64,000 nucleotides of DNA from CAJQLB01 sp905479065 (GTDB lineage: Bacteria > Bacteroidota > Bacteroidia > Flavobacteriales > Flavobacteriaceae): contig OX044364.1 of assembly GCA_943846735.1 (NCBI GenBank), forward strand, positions 1,364,001-1,428,000, written 5' to 3'. This document shows, piece after piece, positions 53,301-61,758 of this stretch. The notes under the pieces were generated by a model. The model worked only from the letters and a program-made list of their open reading frames with translations, made no database searches and had not been told where the DNA came from. Every line of letters begins with the position of its first letter. Positions within the stretch are counted from its first letter, which is position 1. The position numbers were made by a program, and so were the translations under genes.

Positions 53301-54345
53301 GAATTTAATTGGAAATCCATATCCCTCGTCAATATCCGCAAATAAATTCACAAATGATAATACAAGTATTGATGGCACTATTTACTTGTGGAACTATAAT
53401 TCATCACCGAGCGTAGACAATGATGACCCATTTTATGATGATTTTACTTATAATTATGATGAAAACAACTACATCGAACATAATAATACAGGTTCAAATC
53501 CACCTGGAACAGATGATTTATTCATTGCGTCAGGACAAGCATTCTTTGTGCTTATGTTAGAGACTGCTCCTCAAAGTGGTGTTGTGACATTTAGTAACAC
53601 AATGCGTAAGTCTACATATGACAACTCCAATTTTTATGGACCAAATTTTGAAACTGATGATATCCTAGAAAAACAAAGAATATGGCTAGACCTCATCAAT
53701 TCTGATAATTTAGCTCTTTCCATATTAATAGGGTATGTCGAAGGAGCAACAGATAGTAATGATCGTTTGTATGACGCTTACGAAATGGCAGGATCCGCGT
53801 TTAGTTTTTATTCTTTAAGCAACTCTGAAAAAATGTCAATTCAAGGTAAATCTTTACCATTTAATATTTCAGATTACGTCACACTAGGTGCTAATTTCCC
53901 TGAAAACGGGAATTATACCATTGCTATTAATACGTTAGATGGAGTTTTTGAACAAGGAAATCAAAATATCTATCTACAAGATACTTATTTAGATATTATT
54001 CATAACCTAAAGCTAACACCTTATAATTTTAATTCAGAAAGTGGATCCTTCGATGATCGTTTTGTATTAAGGTATACTAATACTACCTTGAATACAAAAG
54101 ATTACGATACGAAGACCCAAATCGATGTCCTTGCTTATCATAATAATCTCAAAGTTGAATCTGAAACCATTCTGATAAATAAGGTTATTATCTATGACAC
54201 TCAAGGGCGATTAGTTCAAACTTTCTCAAATATCAATTCATTAAGTTTTAAAAAGAAAATATTAAATTTGAATTCGAGTAGTTACCTTGTCAATATCATC
54301 TTAGAAAATGGTCAAGTCTACAATAAAAAAGTAGTTTTTAACTAA
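50302..54345 (+). CDS. Very large T9SS-secreted multidomain protein (GEVED domain)
   Basis: This 1347-residue protein is exported by Sec and then T9SS. After the signal (ILIASVCFSILNAQ) there is a jelly-roll-like domain (about 33-212, EENFEAASGAENILDNYLGW), then a GEVED domain (about 255-375, WVDWNQDDQFD, FGEAEDFLFTV). An Ig-like segment (about 385-475) precedes a second jelly-roll (about 505-700, EKFESGLGDFVN), a beta-helix-like strip, and a type-A C-terminal sorting domain (about 1270-1347, KVIIYDTQGRLVQTF, KVVFN). The start shown is TTG at 50302, which supplies basic residues; the ATG at 50344 is the alternative. An adhesin-like role is plausible; no catalytic motif is visible. Confidence 0.82.
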   Translation: MQRKILYSYLGELRMILFILIASVCFSILNAQDILFEENFEAASGAENILDNYLGWESGEFDNTTNNNYFWVFDNTRTTVISGSYSMAVSENNPVNSSTTEYKDNQAASTLVYHTTPIDASNYINLTLDFKWIGLGETIFDSGRVMYSLDANTWTELAVYEGETTVQTITNLDLSDVDQESFYIGFGWENDGSIGGFPGFIVDDIIVKGTFTTNTTCQPSTDSSEECYIDDVQFVGTLNDVNTLNSSYGNSDGYQDWTGEIKSIQAQGEGINIIADAGGRRGAWKAWVDWNQDDQFDMSEEVYGPEGSYGLSAVFGFVIPDNQPPGDYRIRIRIGINIYLGYEYFYDFNACEDFNNTTYFGVPDYYFGEAEDFLFTVIEKCDSYISSVTNGEACGSNQSIDLSFIGTGNTTVTGFNIYTNETGGAPLTPAPTISGVTGSWTTPNISETTTYWITATSSCSNGESLVRTPVTAYISPVPEISITPSNPTICGGDNIVAVSASGDFETVYLINEKFESGLGDFVNINNDSNTPAVANVTQWQTETSTLNTFSGNVWSPAISSGINNNKFALATSDHINSSTSSADIIDNSITLVNAVSTENFESLTLRFDIFYLRYFENNYVHPTYDEYVDIDISIDDGNNWITLERLEEDIGYGNNFINKSYDLSGYLNETQIKIRVRHYSWATDDDGLGWLPDGVAIDNVELFGTKPLNPMFSWTGDIDVYTDASAQTEYIDGEMVETLYIKPSATQLMETNFSFTVHATLTNGCEVEENIPIINNTKTWNDAGEVDWFDGSKWIPAGEPTIYSCVIIHNNVELPDTAVRTGFAKSVTITSSGNLEITEGKTLTVVDQIKIDSGGELIVKDDASLVQVTDVASNENEGTITMERKVENVDNLDYVYWSSSVDAFNVEEISSNATSEPIYEWIPTIGDAYGNWQAASGTMNIGKGYIVRGLSTVSPANTAIFQGVANNGIIEAPIQRGLYNGEGYINPINGVEVLATDDNWNLIGNPYPSSISANKFTNDNTSIDGTIYLWNYNSSPSVDNDDPFYDDFTYNYDENNYIEHNNTGSNPPGTDDLFIASGQAFFVLMLETAPQSGVVTFSNTMRKSTYDNSNFYGPNFETDDILEKQRIWLDLINSDNLALSILIGYVEGATDSNDRLYDAYEMAGSAFSFYSLSNSEKMSIQGKSLPFNISDYVTLGANFPENGNYTIAINTLDGVFEQGNQNIYLQDTYLDIIHNLKLTPYNFNSESGSFDDRFVLRYTNTTLNTKDYDTKTQIDVLAYHNNLKVESETILINKVIIYDTQGRLVQTFSNINSLSFKKKILNLNSSSYLVNIILENGQVYNKKVVFN

Positions 54346-54445
54346 ATTAAATCGTTGTTTTTTCTTCTTGAATTTATTTTCATGACACTCGTTTTTTAAA
54401 GTCAAAAATGATTGTTAGTCTCTTTAAGCATTTTTTATTTTCCTT

Positions 54446-54453
54446 TATCTTTG
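54446..54453 (+). promoter_or_regulatory. Candidate -7 element for the DUF5522-hutU unit
   Basis: TATCTTTG matches TAnnTTTG exactly and ends 6 nt before the ATG at 54460. No TTG lies at the normal -33 distance; the nearest (54412-54414) is 31 nt upstream. If it is real, the mRNA would start at or very near the start codon. Confidence 0.45.
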
Positions 54454-54459
54454 TAACAT

Positions 54460-54615
54460 ATGAAAAAGATTATCCCCATAGAAGAAGGAGATTATTATAT
54501 GTCTCCAAAGGGTTTTAAAGTTTTTACAGAACAGTATCATACAAAACGCGGTTATTGTTGCGAAAGTAATTGTAGACACTGTCCTTTCGGATTTAACAAG
54601 AAGCACACAAAATAA
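54460..54615 (+). CDS. Small cysteine-rich protein, DUF5522 type
   Basis: A 51-codon gene starts MKKIIPIEEGDYYMSPKGF and continues with VFTEQYHTKRGYCC, then ESNCRHCPFGF. Four Cys (33, 34, 38, 41) and His40 form a compact cluster that may bind metal. This layout matches the small DUF5522 proteins of Bacteroidota (name from memory), whose function is unknown. It ends 14 nt before the hutU ATG, so the two are probably co-transcribed. It lacks a signal peptide and should be cytoplasmic. Confidence 0.8.
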   Translation: MKKIIPIEEGDYYMSPKGFKVFTEQYHTKRGYCCESNCRHCPFGFNKKHTK

Positions 54616-54629
54616 CGTAATTTTAGTCC

Positions 54630-56615
54630 ATGACATTTCAAAATCAAATATTAGAGGGTATTCCAACGAAACTTCCAAAAATCAAACCTTTTAATCGTTT
54701 AATTAATCATGCGCCAAAGCGTAAAGCTATATTAACACATGAGGAAGTGAAATTAGCATTAAGAAATGCATTGCGTTACTTTAAATCTGAACACCATGCA
54801 GAATTAATATTAGAATTTCAAAAAGAACTACAAACCTATGGTAGAATTTACATGTATCGTTTTAGACCTGACTACGATATGTATGCCAGGCCAATTGATG
54901 ATTATCCTGCAAGATCAAAACAAGCAGCAGCCATAATGCTTATGATCCAAAATAATTTAGATCCGGCAGTTGCACAGCATCCTCACGAGCTTATTACTTA
55001 CGGCGGTAATGGTGCAGTATTTCAAAACTGGGCTCAGTACAGACTGACCATGAAATATTTGGCTGAAATGACAAATGAGCAAACATTGGTTATGTATTCC
55101 GGTCATCCAATGGGCTTATTTCCAAGCCATACTGATGCACCCAGAGTCGTTGTAACCAATGGAATGATGATTCCTAATTATTCTAAACCAAACGATTGGG
55201 AAAAATTTAATGCGCTAGGAGTTACCCAATATGGACAAATGACAGCAGGAAGTTACATGTATATAGGTCCTCAAGGAATTGTTCATGGCACCACTATCAC
55301 AGTTTTAAACGGTTTTAGAAAAATAAATAAAGTCCCCAAAGGACACTTATTTGTGACCTCAGGATTAGGAGGCATGTCAGGTGCACAACCAAAAGCAGGG
55401 AATATAGCGGGGTGTATCACAGTTTGTGCAGAAGTTAATCCAAAAATCACCCAAGTACGACATGAGCAAGGTTGGATTGATGAGAAAATATTAGACCTAA
55501 ACGTCTTGGTTAATCGGGTTAAAAAAGCACAATTAAACAAAGAAACTGTCTCATTAGCATATTTAGGAAATGTGGTTGATATTTGGGAAAAATTTGATGA
55601 AGAACAAATACATATAGATCTAGGGAGTGACCAAACATCACTACACAACCCATGGGCCGGAGGCTACTACCCTGCTGGCTTAACATTTGATGAATCAAAT
55701 AAAATGATGGTGAATAATCCATCTCTTTTTAAAGAAAAAGTTCAAACCAGTTTACGTCGTCAAGTTAACGCCATAAAAAAACATACGGATAAAGGCACCT
55801 ATTTTTTTGATTATGGTAATGCTTTTTTATTGGAAGCATCACGTGCAGGAGCAGACATCATGACTCAGAATGGTGTTGATTTTAAATATCCTAGTTATGT
55901 ACAAGATATTATGGGACCAATGTGTTTTGATTACGGTTTTGGACCATTTCGTTGGGTTTGTGCTTCAGGGAACGAAGAAGATTTAGAAAAAACAGATGCT
56001 ATTGCATGTCAGGTTTTAGAGAGACTTAAACGTAATTCTCCTAACGAAATCCAACAGCAAATGGCTGATAATATTCAATGGATTAAAGGAGCTCAAAAAA
56101 ATAAATTAGTTGTGGGTTCACAAGCAAGAATACTTTACGCTGATACGCAAGGTCGATTAGAGATTGCAAAAGCTTTTAATGCCGCAATAAGAAATGGAGG
56201 TCTTGGACCCATTATTCTAGGACGTGATCACCATGACGTTTCAGGAACAGACTCCCCTTACAGAGAAACAAGTAATATTTACGACGGTTCACGTTTTACT
56301 GCAGATATGGCTATCCAAAATGTCATTGGAGATAGTTTTAGAGGCGCTACGTGGGTGAGTATACACAATGGTGGTGGTGTTGGTTGGGGTGAAGTGATAA
56401 ATGGAGGATTTGGTATGATTCTTGACGGTTCATTAGATGCAGACCGCCGTTTGCAGTCAATGCTCTTTTGGGATGTAACCAATGGCATCGCAAGAAGAAG
56501 TTGGGCAAGAAACAAAGAAGCTAATTTTGCTATTAGAAGAGCTATGGAGTCGGAACCTGATTTGTGTGTAACATTACCAAATATTGTTGATGATAATCTA
56601 TTGAATAATTTATAA
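54630..56615 (+). CDS. hutU: Urocanate hydratase
   Basis: HutU converts urocanate to imidazolone propionate in histidine breakdown, using tightly bound NAD. It is 661 residues, the long form common in Bacteroidota. Motifs include YGGNGAVFQNWAQYRLTMKY near 125-145, YIGPQGIVHGTTITVLN near 215, TSGLGGMSGAQPKAG near 248, and GPMCFDYGFGPFRWVC near 430. The hutH, hutI and hutG partners are not in this window. It follows a small Cys-rich gene by 14 nt and precedes a DUF4136 lipoprotein by 15 nt. Confidence 0.96.
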   Translation: MTFQNQILEGIPTKLPKIKPFNRLINHAPKRKAILTHEEVKLALRNALRYFKSEHHAELILEFQKELQTYGRIYMYRFRPDYDMYARPIDDYPARSKQAAAIMLMIQNNLDPAVAQHPHELITYGGNGAVFQNWAQYRLTMKYLAEMTNEQTLVMYSGHPMGLFPSHTDAPRVVVTNGMMIPNYSKPNDWEKFNALGVTQYGQMTAGSYMYIGPQGIVHGTTITVLNGFRKINKVPKGHLFVTSGLGGMSGAQPKAGNIAGCITVCAEVNPKITQVRHEQGWIDEKILDLNVLVNRVKKAQLNKETVSLAYLGNVVDIWEKFDEEQIHIDLGSDQTSLHNPWAGGYYPAGLTFDESNKMMVNNPSLFKEKVQTSLRRQVNAIKKHTDKGTYFFDYGNAFLLEASRAGADIMTQNGVDFKYPSYVQDIMGPMCFDYGFGPFRWVCASGNEEDLEKTDAIACQVLERLKRNSPNEIQQQMADNIQWIKGAQKNKLVVGSQARILYADTQGRLEIAKAFNAAIRNGGLGPIILGRDHHDVSGTDSPYRETSNIYDGSRFTADMAIQNVIGDSFRGATWVSIHNGGGVGWGEVINGGFGMILDGSLDADRRLQSMLFWDVTNGIARRSWARNKEANFAIRRAMESEPDLCVTLPNIVDDNLLNNL

Positions 56616-56630
56616 GTAAAAAATAAAACC

Positions 56631-57173
56631 ATGAAACATTTTGTAAAAATTTCACCAATTTTAATTATCATTTTTCTTTTAACTTCTTGTACGTCAGTGA
56701 GAGTTGCTTCAGACTATGATAAAAATGTCAATTTTGATACGTTTAAAACATTTGCCTTTTACAAGACAGGTATTGACAAAGCAGAAATAAATGATTTGGA
56801 TAAAAGAAGAATTATGCGTGCAATTGAATCTGAATTATTGGTGAAGGGTTTTTCAAAATCATCAAACCCTGATATATTGGTTAGTATTTTCACAAAGTCA
56901 AGAGAGAAAATTAACGTCTACAGCAATAATGGATTTGGACCTTATGGATATGGATGGGGATGGAGCCCATGGTATTGGAATAACAATAGCTATACTAGTA
57001 GCTCCACAGAAGGGTCTCTATACATTGATCTCATAAATGCTAACAAAAAGGAACTCGTTTGGCAGGGAATTGGCAGGGGTTACATTAGTGAAAACATGTC
57101 AAATAAAGAAGAGCGTATCAAGGAGTTTGTATCAAAAATAATGGAAAAATATCCACCTGAAAACAATGATTAA
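56631..57173 (+). CDS. DUF4136-family lipoprotein
   Basis: This 180-residue lipoprotein (Cys20 in FLLTSCTSVRV) matches DUF4136 with VASDYDKNVNFDTFKTFAFY near the start, a middle region (NPDILVSIFTKSREKINVYS), and the end ELVWQGIGRGYISENMSNKE. A Gly/Tyr/Trp-rich insert (about 104-122, GPYGYGWGWSPWYWNNN) is typical of the family. Function is unknown. It starts 15 nt after hutU and may be co-transcribed, though no link to histidine breakdown is known. Confidence 0.85.
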   Translation: MKHFVKISPILIIIFLLTSCTSVRVASDYDKNVNFDTFKTFAFYKTGIDKAEINDLDKRRIMRAIESELLVKGFSKSSNPDILVSIFTKSREKINVYSNNGFGPYGYGWGWSPWYWNNNSYTSSSTEGSLYIDLINANKKELVWQGIGRGYISENMSNKEERIKEFVSKIMEKYPPENND

Positions 57174-57258
57174 AATTATTGTCTAAAAAAGAGATGTTGT
57201 AACTATTGTACAGGCGAATAAACCTACCCCATCTTTTTAATTGACATAACAATTATGT

Positions 57259-59424
57259 TTAATCTTTAACAGTGGCTACTTTTTTTATACTGTAAGTGTT
57301 TTTAAGATCATTCAAAACATTCAATGCTTCTTCGATATAAACATCTTTTGCCAAACTTTGATGCCATCTTTGACGCTTCATCTCTAAGACTGAATCTTGA
57401 GCCATTTGCGTTATTTCATATGGTAATGAATTAAAGGACAAGTCTGTTTTATATTCAGATATTTTCTCGAAACGTTTTGCTTCCCTTTCATTAGCGTCTA
57501 GCTTTGCACGGTAATCATCATAATTGAGAGAAAAAACATCTCGGTCTCTTATATTTTTAATCCACTTAGCATTTTCATTTATTAACTTTAGTTGTTCACT
57601 ACTATCCATTCGCTTCTTACTCTTGGCTATAGTCGCATCGTAATCAAAATAGCTATCCCATAAATCATATTCAGCGGGCGCAATTTTGTCCCATGCTAAC
57701 GGATTTTCTTGATCTCTTTCACCAATATCAATATAACTGTACCTGTCAGGAACAACCACATCACTCTTCACTCCTTCTAACTGCGTAGATCCTCCGTCAA
57801 TACGATAAAATTTTTGAGTGGTAAATTTTAATGCACCCATATCGCCATTTGTGTTGTTTCTAACCATACGATTGAGATCCAGGACAATTTGTACTGTCCC
57901 CTTCCCATAAGTTTGTTTACTACCTATGACGATACCTCGTTTGTAGTCTTGTATAGCTGCAGCTAGAATTTCAGAGGCAGATGCTGAAAGTTCATTCACT
58001 AAAATTACTAAAGGTCCATCCCATGAAATTGATCGATCACGATCTCGCAATACCTCCCTAGGTTCACCTGTAGATCTCACTTGAACCACAGGCCCTTCCT
58101 TAATAAATAAACCTGCCATATCAACAACTGTCTTCAATGAGCCACCACCATTGTTCCGAAGGTCTAACACCAAGCCCTCCATACCTTCACTCTTAAGGCG
58201 AGTAATTTCTTTTTTGATATCTCCAGCAGCATTTCGTTTGTTATAATCTGCGAAATCAGCGTAAAATTTAGGTAAATTAATGACACCGTACACGACACCA
58301 CCTTTTTCAACATATGCTGATTTTGCATACGTTTCTTCTAATTCAATCACGTCTCTTGGAATCGATAAATCAACAACACTTCCATCTACTTTCTTTAAGG
58401 TTAATATCACACTCGTTCCCTTAGGACCTTTTATAAGTTTAACAGCATCATCAGTTCGCATACCCACCACATTCACAGCTTCCAGATCATTTTCTTGTCT
58501 AACTTTTAAAATTTTATCACCTACCTCTAATTTATTTTGCCTCCATGCCGAACCTCCAGATATTATCTCAACGATTGATATATAATCCATTTTTTTTTGC
58601 AAACGAGCACCAATACCTTCATAACTCCCCGACATATCGACATCAAATCGATCTTTAGCTTCGGGTGCGAAATAATATGTATGAGGATCAAATTCAACAA
58701 CAACGGCATTCATAAAAACAGCAAACCAATCTTTGCGTTCTCTGTCGTCAATAAAATCATATAGTTCATTTAATGAAGTTAACGTTGATTCTCTTGACTC
58801 AATTTCCATTTCAGATCGTGATTTTTTTTGGAACGCTTCCTCGGCACTTTTCGATAATGTATTTTCGTCTGATAATTGTTCAATTTCAATTTCTTGCGTT
58901 CTCATTAAATCATGGAAGTTAGCAATGGCTGAGAATTTTAACTGTTGACGCCATCTTTCTTTCATTTCTTTTTTAGTCTTGACATAACTCAGATTCTCAT
59001 AGTCCGCTTTGAACTCGTCTTCATTATTATAATCAAAAGGCTTATCTAAAACCTCCTTAAAGATAAGTTTAGATTCGTCCATCCGTTTTAATAAGCGCTC
59101 GTGAGTCAAATTAAAAAATGATAAATCATAGTCCATTAATTGATTGTCTAACTCATTTTTATAAACTGAAAACTCGTTGATATCACTTTCATAAAAATAG
59201 CGTTTGAATGGATCTAGTTGATTTAAATAATCATCAAAAACATGTACTGAAAATTCGTCATTCATGTCTTTTGGCTCAAAATGCCCTTGTTCCAGCACAT
59301 AAGTGACTAGCTGAATCAGCAGCTTATCCTTGTCATCTGAATTTTCGAAAGTTTTAGTAGTAAAACTACAGGACGCGAAAGCTAACAACAACGTTATCAA
59401 AAATATATTGATATTTCTTTTCAT
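57259..59424 (-). CDS. Carboxy-terminal processing protease, Prc/Tsp type (S41)
   Basis: This periplasmic protease degrades or trims proteins from their C-termini. It is 721 residues with a lipoprotein-like signal (Cys19 in LAFASCSF). A long helical N-terminal domain (about 30-240) leads to a PDZ domain (about 255-345, SYEGIGARLQ, SGGSAWRQNKLEVGDKI). The S41 protease domain has the Ser/Lys dyad Ser484 (SASASEILAAA) and Lys508 (TYGKGTVQ), and LDLRNNGGG. The C-terminal DUF3340-type domain covers about 580-715. The size and domains match Prc rather than the shorter CtpA. It is divergent from surE. Confidence 0.94.
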   Translation of the reverse strand: MKRNINIFLITLLLAFASCSFTTKTFENSDDKDKLLIQLVTYVLEQGHFEPKDMNDEFSVHVFDDYLNQLDPFKRYFYESDINEFSVYKNELDNQLMDYDLSFFNLTHERLLKRMDESKLIFKEVLDKPFDYNNEDEFKADYENLSYVKTKKEMKERWRQQLKFSAIANFHDLMRTQEIEIEQLSDENTLSKSAEEAFQKKSRSEMEIESRESTLTSLNELYDFIDDRERKDWFAVFMNAVVVEFDPHTYYFAPEAKDRFDVDMSGSYEGIGARLQKKMDYISIVEIISGGSAWRQNKLEVGDKILKVRQENDLEAVNVVGMRTDDAVKLIKGPKGTSVILTLKKVDGSVVDLSIPRDVIELEETYAKSAYVEKGGVVYGVINLPKFYADFADYNKRNAAGDIKKEITRLKSEGMEGLVLDLRNNGGGSLKTVVDMAGLFIKEGPVVQVRSTGEPREVLRDRDRSISWDGPLVILVNELSASASEILAAAIQDYKRGIVIGSKQTYGKGTVQIVLDLNRMVRNNTNGDMGALKFTTQKFYRIDGGSTQLEGVKSDVVVPDRYSYIDIGERDQENPLAWDKIAPAEYDLWDSYFDYDATIAKSKKRMDSSEQLKLINENAKWIKNIRDRDVFSLNYDDYRAKLDANEREAKRFEKISEYKTDLSFNSLPYEITQMAQDSVLEMKRQRWHQSLAKDVYIEEALNVLNDLKNTYSIKKVATVKD

Positions 59425-59537
59425 AATTTAAACACTAATTTTTGTCTAAATTAAAGAAAATTCCATGCCAAAATTGAGATGGGTCTACTAATTTTTTGTT
59501 AAACAAGATAAAATTTATATGTGAATCTGATTTTGGT

Positions 59538-59545
59538 TACTTTTG
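59538..59545 (+). promoter_or_regulatory. Candidate -7 element for the surE operon
   Basis: TACTTTTG matches TAnnTTTG and lies 20 nt before the surE ATG at 59566. The expected -33 TTG is not seen. Position supports it; a chance match is possible. Its location also argues against the upstream GTG at 59521 as the start. Confidence 0.4.
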
Positions 59546-59565
59546 TATCGGATAATTCACTGTAC

Positions 59566-60345
59566 ATGGTAAAAAAACCTTTAATTTTAGTAACTAACGA
59601 TGATGGAATAACTGCCCCTGGAATAAGAATGCTCATTAAAGTAATGAATGAGATTGGTGATGTTGTAGTTGTCGCTCCAGACAGTCCTCAGAGTGGTATG
59701 GGACACGCCATCACTGTTAATGCCACGATTCAATGTAAAAAAGAGCTTATTGACAACGGGCCACAAACTGAATATAGCACCTCAGGCACACCAGCCGATT
59801 GTGTCAAACTTGCACGACATGAAATTTTAAAACGAAAACCAGATCTTTGTGTTTCTGGCATTAATCATGGCTCTAACTCTTCAATAAATGTAATTTACTC
59901 AGGAACAATGAGTGCTGCAATTGAAGCCGGAATTGAAGGTATTCCTTCTATTGGATTTTCTTTAATGGACTACAGTTGGGATGCACATTTTGACATGTTT
60001 GAAGATTCAATTAAGACGATAACGACTCAGGTCCTAAATCATGAATTATCTCAGAGTATTGTTTTAAACGTGAACTTCCCAAAAGTGACCACTAAAAAAC
60101 AAATAAAAGGCATGAAAATTTGCAGACAAGCCAAAGGTAATTGGATTGAGAAATTTGATAAGCGTCACAGTCCAGCGGGACAAGAATATTATTGGCTAAC
60201 AGGTGAGTTTGTGAATTTTGATAATGGTACAGACACGGATGAATGGGCTTTAGAAAATCAATATATTTCCATTGTCCCAATTCAATTTGATCTTACAAAT
60301 CATCAACAAATTGAAGAATTAAATTCATGGTCACTAAATGATTAA
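59566..60345 (+). CDS. surE: 5'/3'-nucleotidase SurE
   Basis: SurE dephosphorylates nucleoside monophosphates and is tied to stationary-phase survival. It is 259 residues from the ATG at 59566. The metal-binding N-terminus LVTNDDGITAPGI has Asp12 and Asp13; PDSPQSGMGHAIT, GTPADCVKLA and SGINHGSNSSINVIYSGT follow. An upstream GTG at 59521 would add 15 residues before the family start and is rejected. It is the first gene of surE - small membrane protein - lpxB - NlpC - comEC. Confidence 0.95.
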   Translation: MVKKPLILVTNDDGITAPGIRMLIKVMNEIGDVVVVAPDSPQSGMGHAITVNATIQCKKELIDNGPQTEYSTSGTPADCVKLARHEILKRKPDLCVSGINHGSNSSINVIYSGTMSAAIEAGIEGIPSIGFSLMDYSWDAHFDMFEDSIKTITTQVLNHELSQSIVLNVNFPKVTTKKQIKGMKICRQAKGNWIEKFDKRHSPAGQEYYWLTGEFVNFDNGTDTDEWALENQYISIVPIQFDLTNHQQIEELNSWSLND

Positions 60346-60622
60346 AAAACAAGTATTTATCGGCTTTATTGTGGGTCTTTTGGCAAACGTTATAGGGTTG
60401 TATTTTTCAGCCATGCTCTTAGGAGGAAATGATAATTTCACAGACCTTTTAAAATCTGCACTCTCAGAGAGTTTTTTAGGTAAACTTATTAGTCTTGGTG
60501 CCGTGCTTAATTTAATTGCTTTCTTTATCTTTATACAAAAGAAACAAGATTATCGAGCTCGGGGTGTTTTATTTGCAACCGTTACTGTAGCGATCATCAC
60601 CTTCATTTTAAACTTCTATTAA
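60338..60622 (+). CDS. Small inner-membrane protein between surE and lpxB
   Basis: This 94-residue protein has three hydrophobic segments (about 6-28, 47-67 and 76-93), with a short polar loop (GGNDNFTDLLKSALSE) and basic QKKQDYRARG. The start overlaps the end of surE by 8 nt, indicating translational coupling, and lpxB begins 3 nt after the stop. I do not recognise a named family. The position suggests a link to envelope biogenesis, but only by context. Confidence 0.75.
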   Translation: MIKKQVFIGFIVGLLANVIGLYFSAMLLGGNDNFTDLLKSALSESFLGKLISLGAVLNLIAFFIFIQKKQDYRARGVLFATVTVAIITFILNFY

Positions 60623-60625
60623 ATC

Positions 60626-61741
60626 GTGAAATATTATATCATCGCTGGTGAGGCCTCAGGAGATCTTCATGGCTCTAACCTAATGAAGGCGTTAGTTAAA
60701 CAGGACTTAAATGCCAAGTTTAGATTTTGGGGAGGAGATTTAATGCAAAATGTAAGCAACACATTAGTGAAGCATTACAACAGCTTAGCATTTATGGGGT
60801 TTTTGGAAGTGTTGTTAAATATTCGAACCATAACCAAAAATCTCAGTTTTTGCAAAAAGGATATTTTGAAATTCAATCCTGATGTCCTTATATTTATTGA
60901 TTATCCCGGATTTAATTTAAGAATAGCTAAATGGGCGAAACAACAAAGATTTCGAACTCATTATTATATTTCACCACAAATTTGGGCTTGGAAAGAAAAT
61001 AGAATCAAATCGATTAAAAGAGATGTTGATAGCATGTATGTTATTCTCCCTTTTGAAAAAAAATTTTATGAAGAGAAACATCAGTTTCCAGTCCACTTTG
61101 TAGGTCATCCACTCATTGATGCCATTGCTAATCGTCATCCAATTGATGAACTAGAATTTAGAGAACTCCACCAGCTATCAAAGAAGCCCATAATTGCTTT
61201 ATTACCTGGAAGCCGAAGACAAGAAATCGATAAAATGCTTCATACGATGCTAAGTATCGTTGACGATTTTAAAGAGTATCAATTTGTAATCGCTGGAGCA
61301 CCAAGTCAAGGTTTGAATTTCTATAAAAAATATATCGACAACAGTAATGTTCACTTTATTAGCAATAAAACCTATGATTTATTAAGTGTTGCCACCGCAG
61401 CATTAGTGACCTCCGGCACAGCAACATTAGAGGCTGCGTTATTCAAGGTTCCTGAAGTCGTATGTTACAAAAGTAGTTGGCTTTCATATCAAATTGGTAA
61501 GCGTCTAGTAAAACACATAAAATACATTTCACTTGTTAATTTAATCATGGACAAAGAGGTGGTGACAGAGTTGATACAAAATGAATTTAATACAGTAAAC
61601 CTAAAACGTGAACTTACCAAGATTCTAGATCATTACCAGCGTACTAAATTTTTCATAAGTTATTATGATTTAGAAAAAGTATTAGGAGGTAAAGGGGCTA
61701 GTGAGTCGGTAGCAAAGCATATATATCAGAGTTTATTGTAA
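60626..61741 (+). CDS. lpxB: Lipid-A-disaccharide synthase
   Basis: LpxB joins UDP-2,3-diacylglucosamine and lipid X to form the lipid A disaccharide. It is 371 residues starting at GTG 60626 (MKYYIIAGEASGDLHGSNLM). Signatures: LAFMGFLEVLLNI near 52, IDYPGFNLRIAKWAK near 92, YISPQIWAWKENRIKSIKR near 114, VHFVGHPLID near 155, and LLPGSRRQEI near 191. The gene confirms an LPS- or lipid A-bearing cell envelope. Confidence 0.96.
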   Translation: MKYYIIAGEASGDLHGSNLMKALVKQDLNAKFRFWGGDLMQNVSNTLVKHYNSLAFMGFLEVLLNIRTITKNLSFCKKDILKFNPDVLIFIDYPGFNLRIAKWAKQQRFRTHYYISPQIWAWKENRIKSIKRDVDSMYVILPFEKKFYEEKHQFPVHFVGHPLIDAIANRHPIDELEFRELHQLSKKPIIALLPGSRRQEIDKMLHTMLSIVDDFKEYQFVIAGAPSQGLNFYKKYIDNSNVHFISNKTYDLLSVATAALVTSGTATLEAALFKVPEVVCYKSSWLSYQIGKRLVKHIKYISLVNLIMDKEVVTELIQNEFNTVNLKRELTKILDHYQRTKFFISYYDLEKVLGGKGASESVAKHIYQSLL

Positions 61742-61758
61742 ATTTGTAGTATGATTCT

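Noticed and set aside
54445..54678. A 77-codon minus-strand open frame overlapping the DUF5522-type gene
   Set aside because: It is antisense to a gene with clear family motifs and has no recognisable features of its own.
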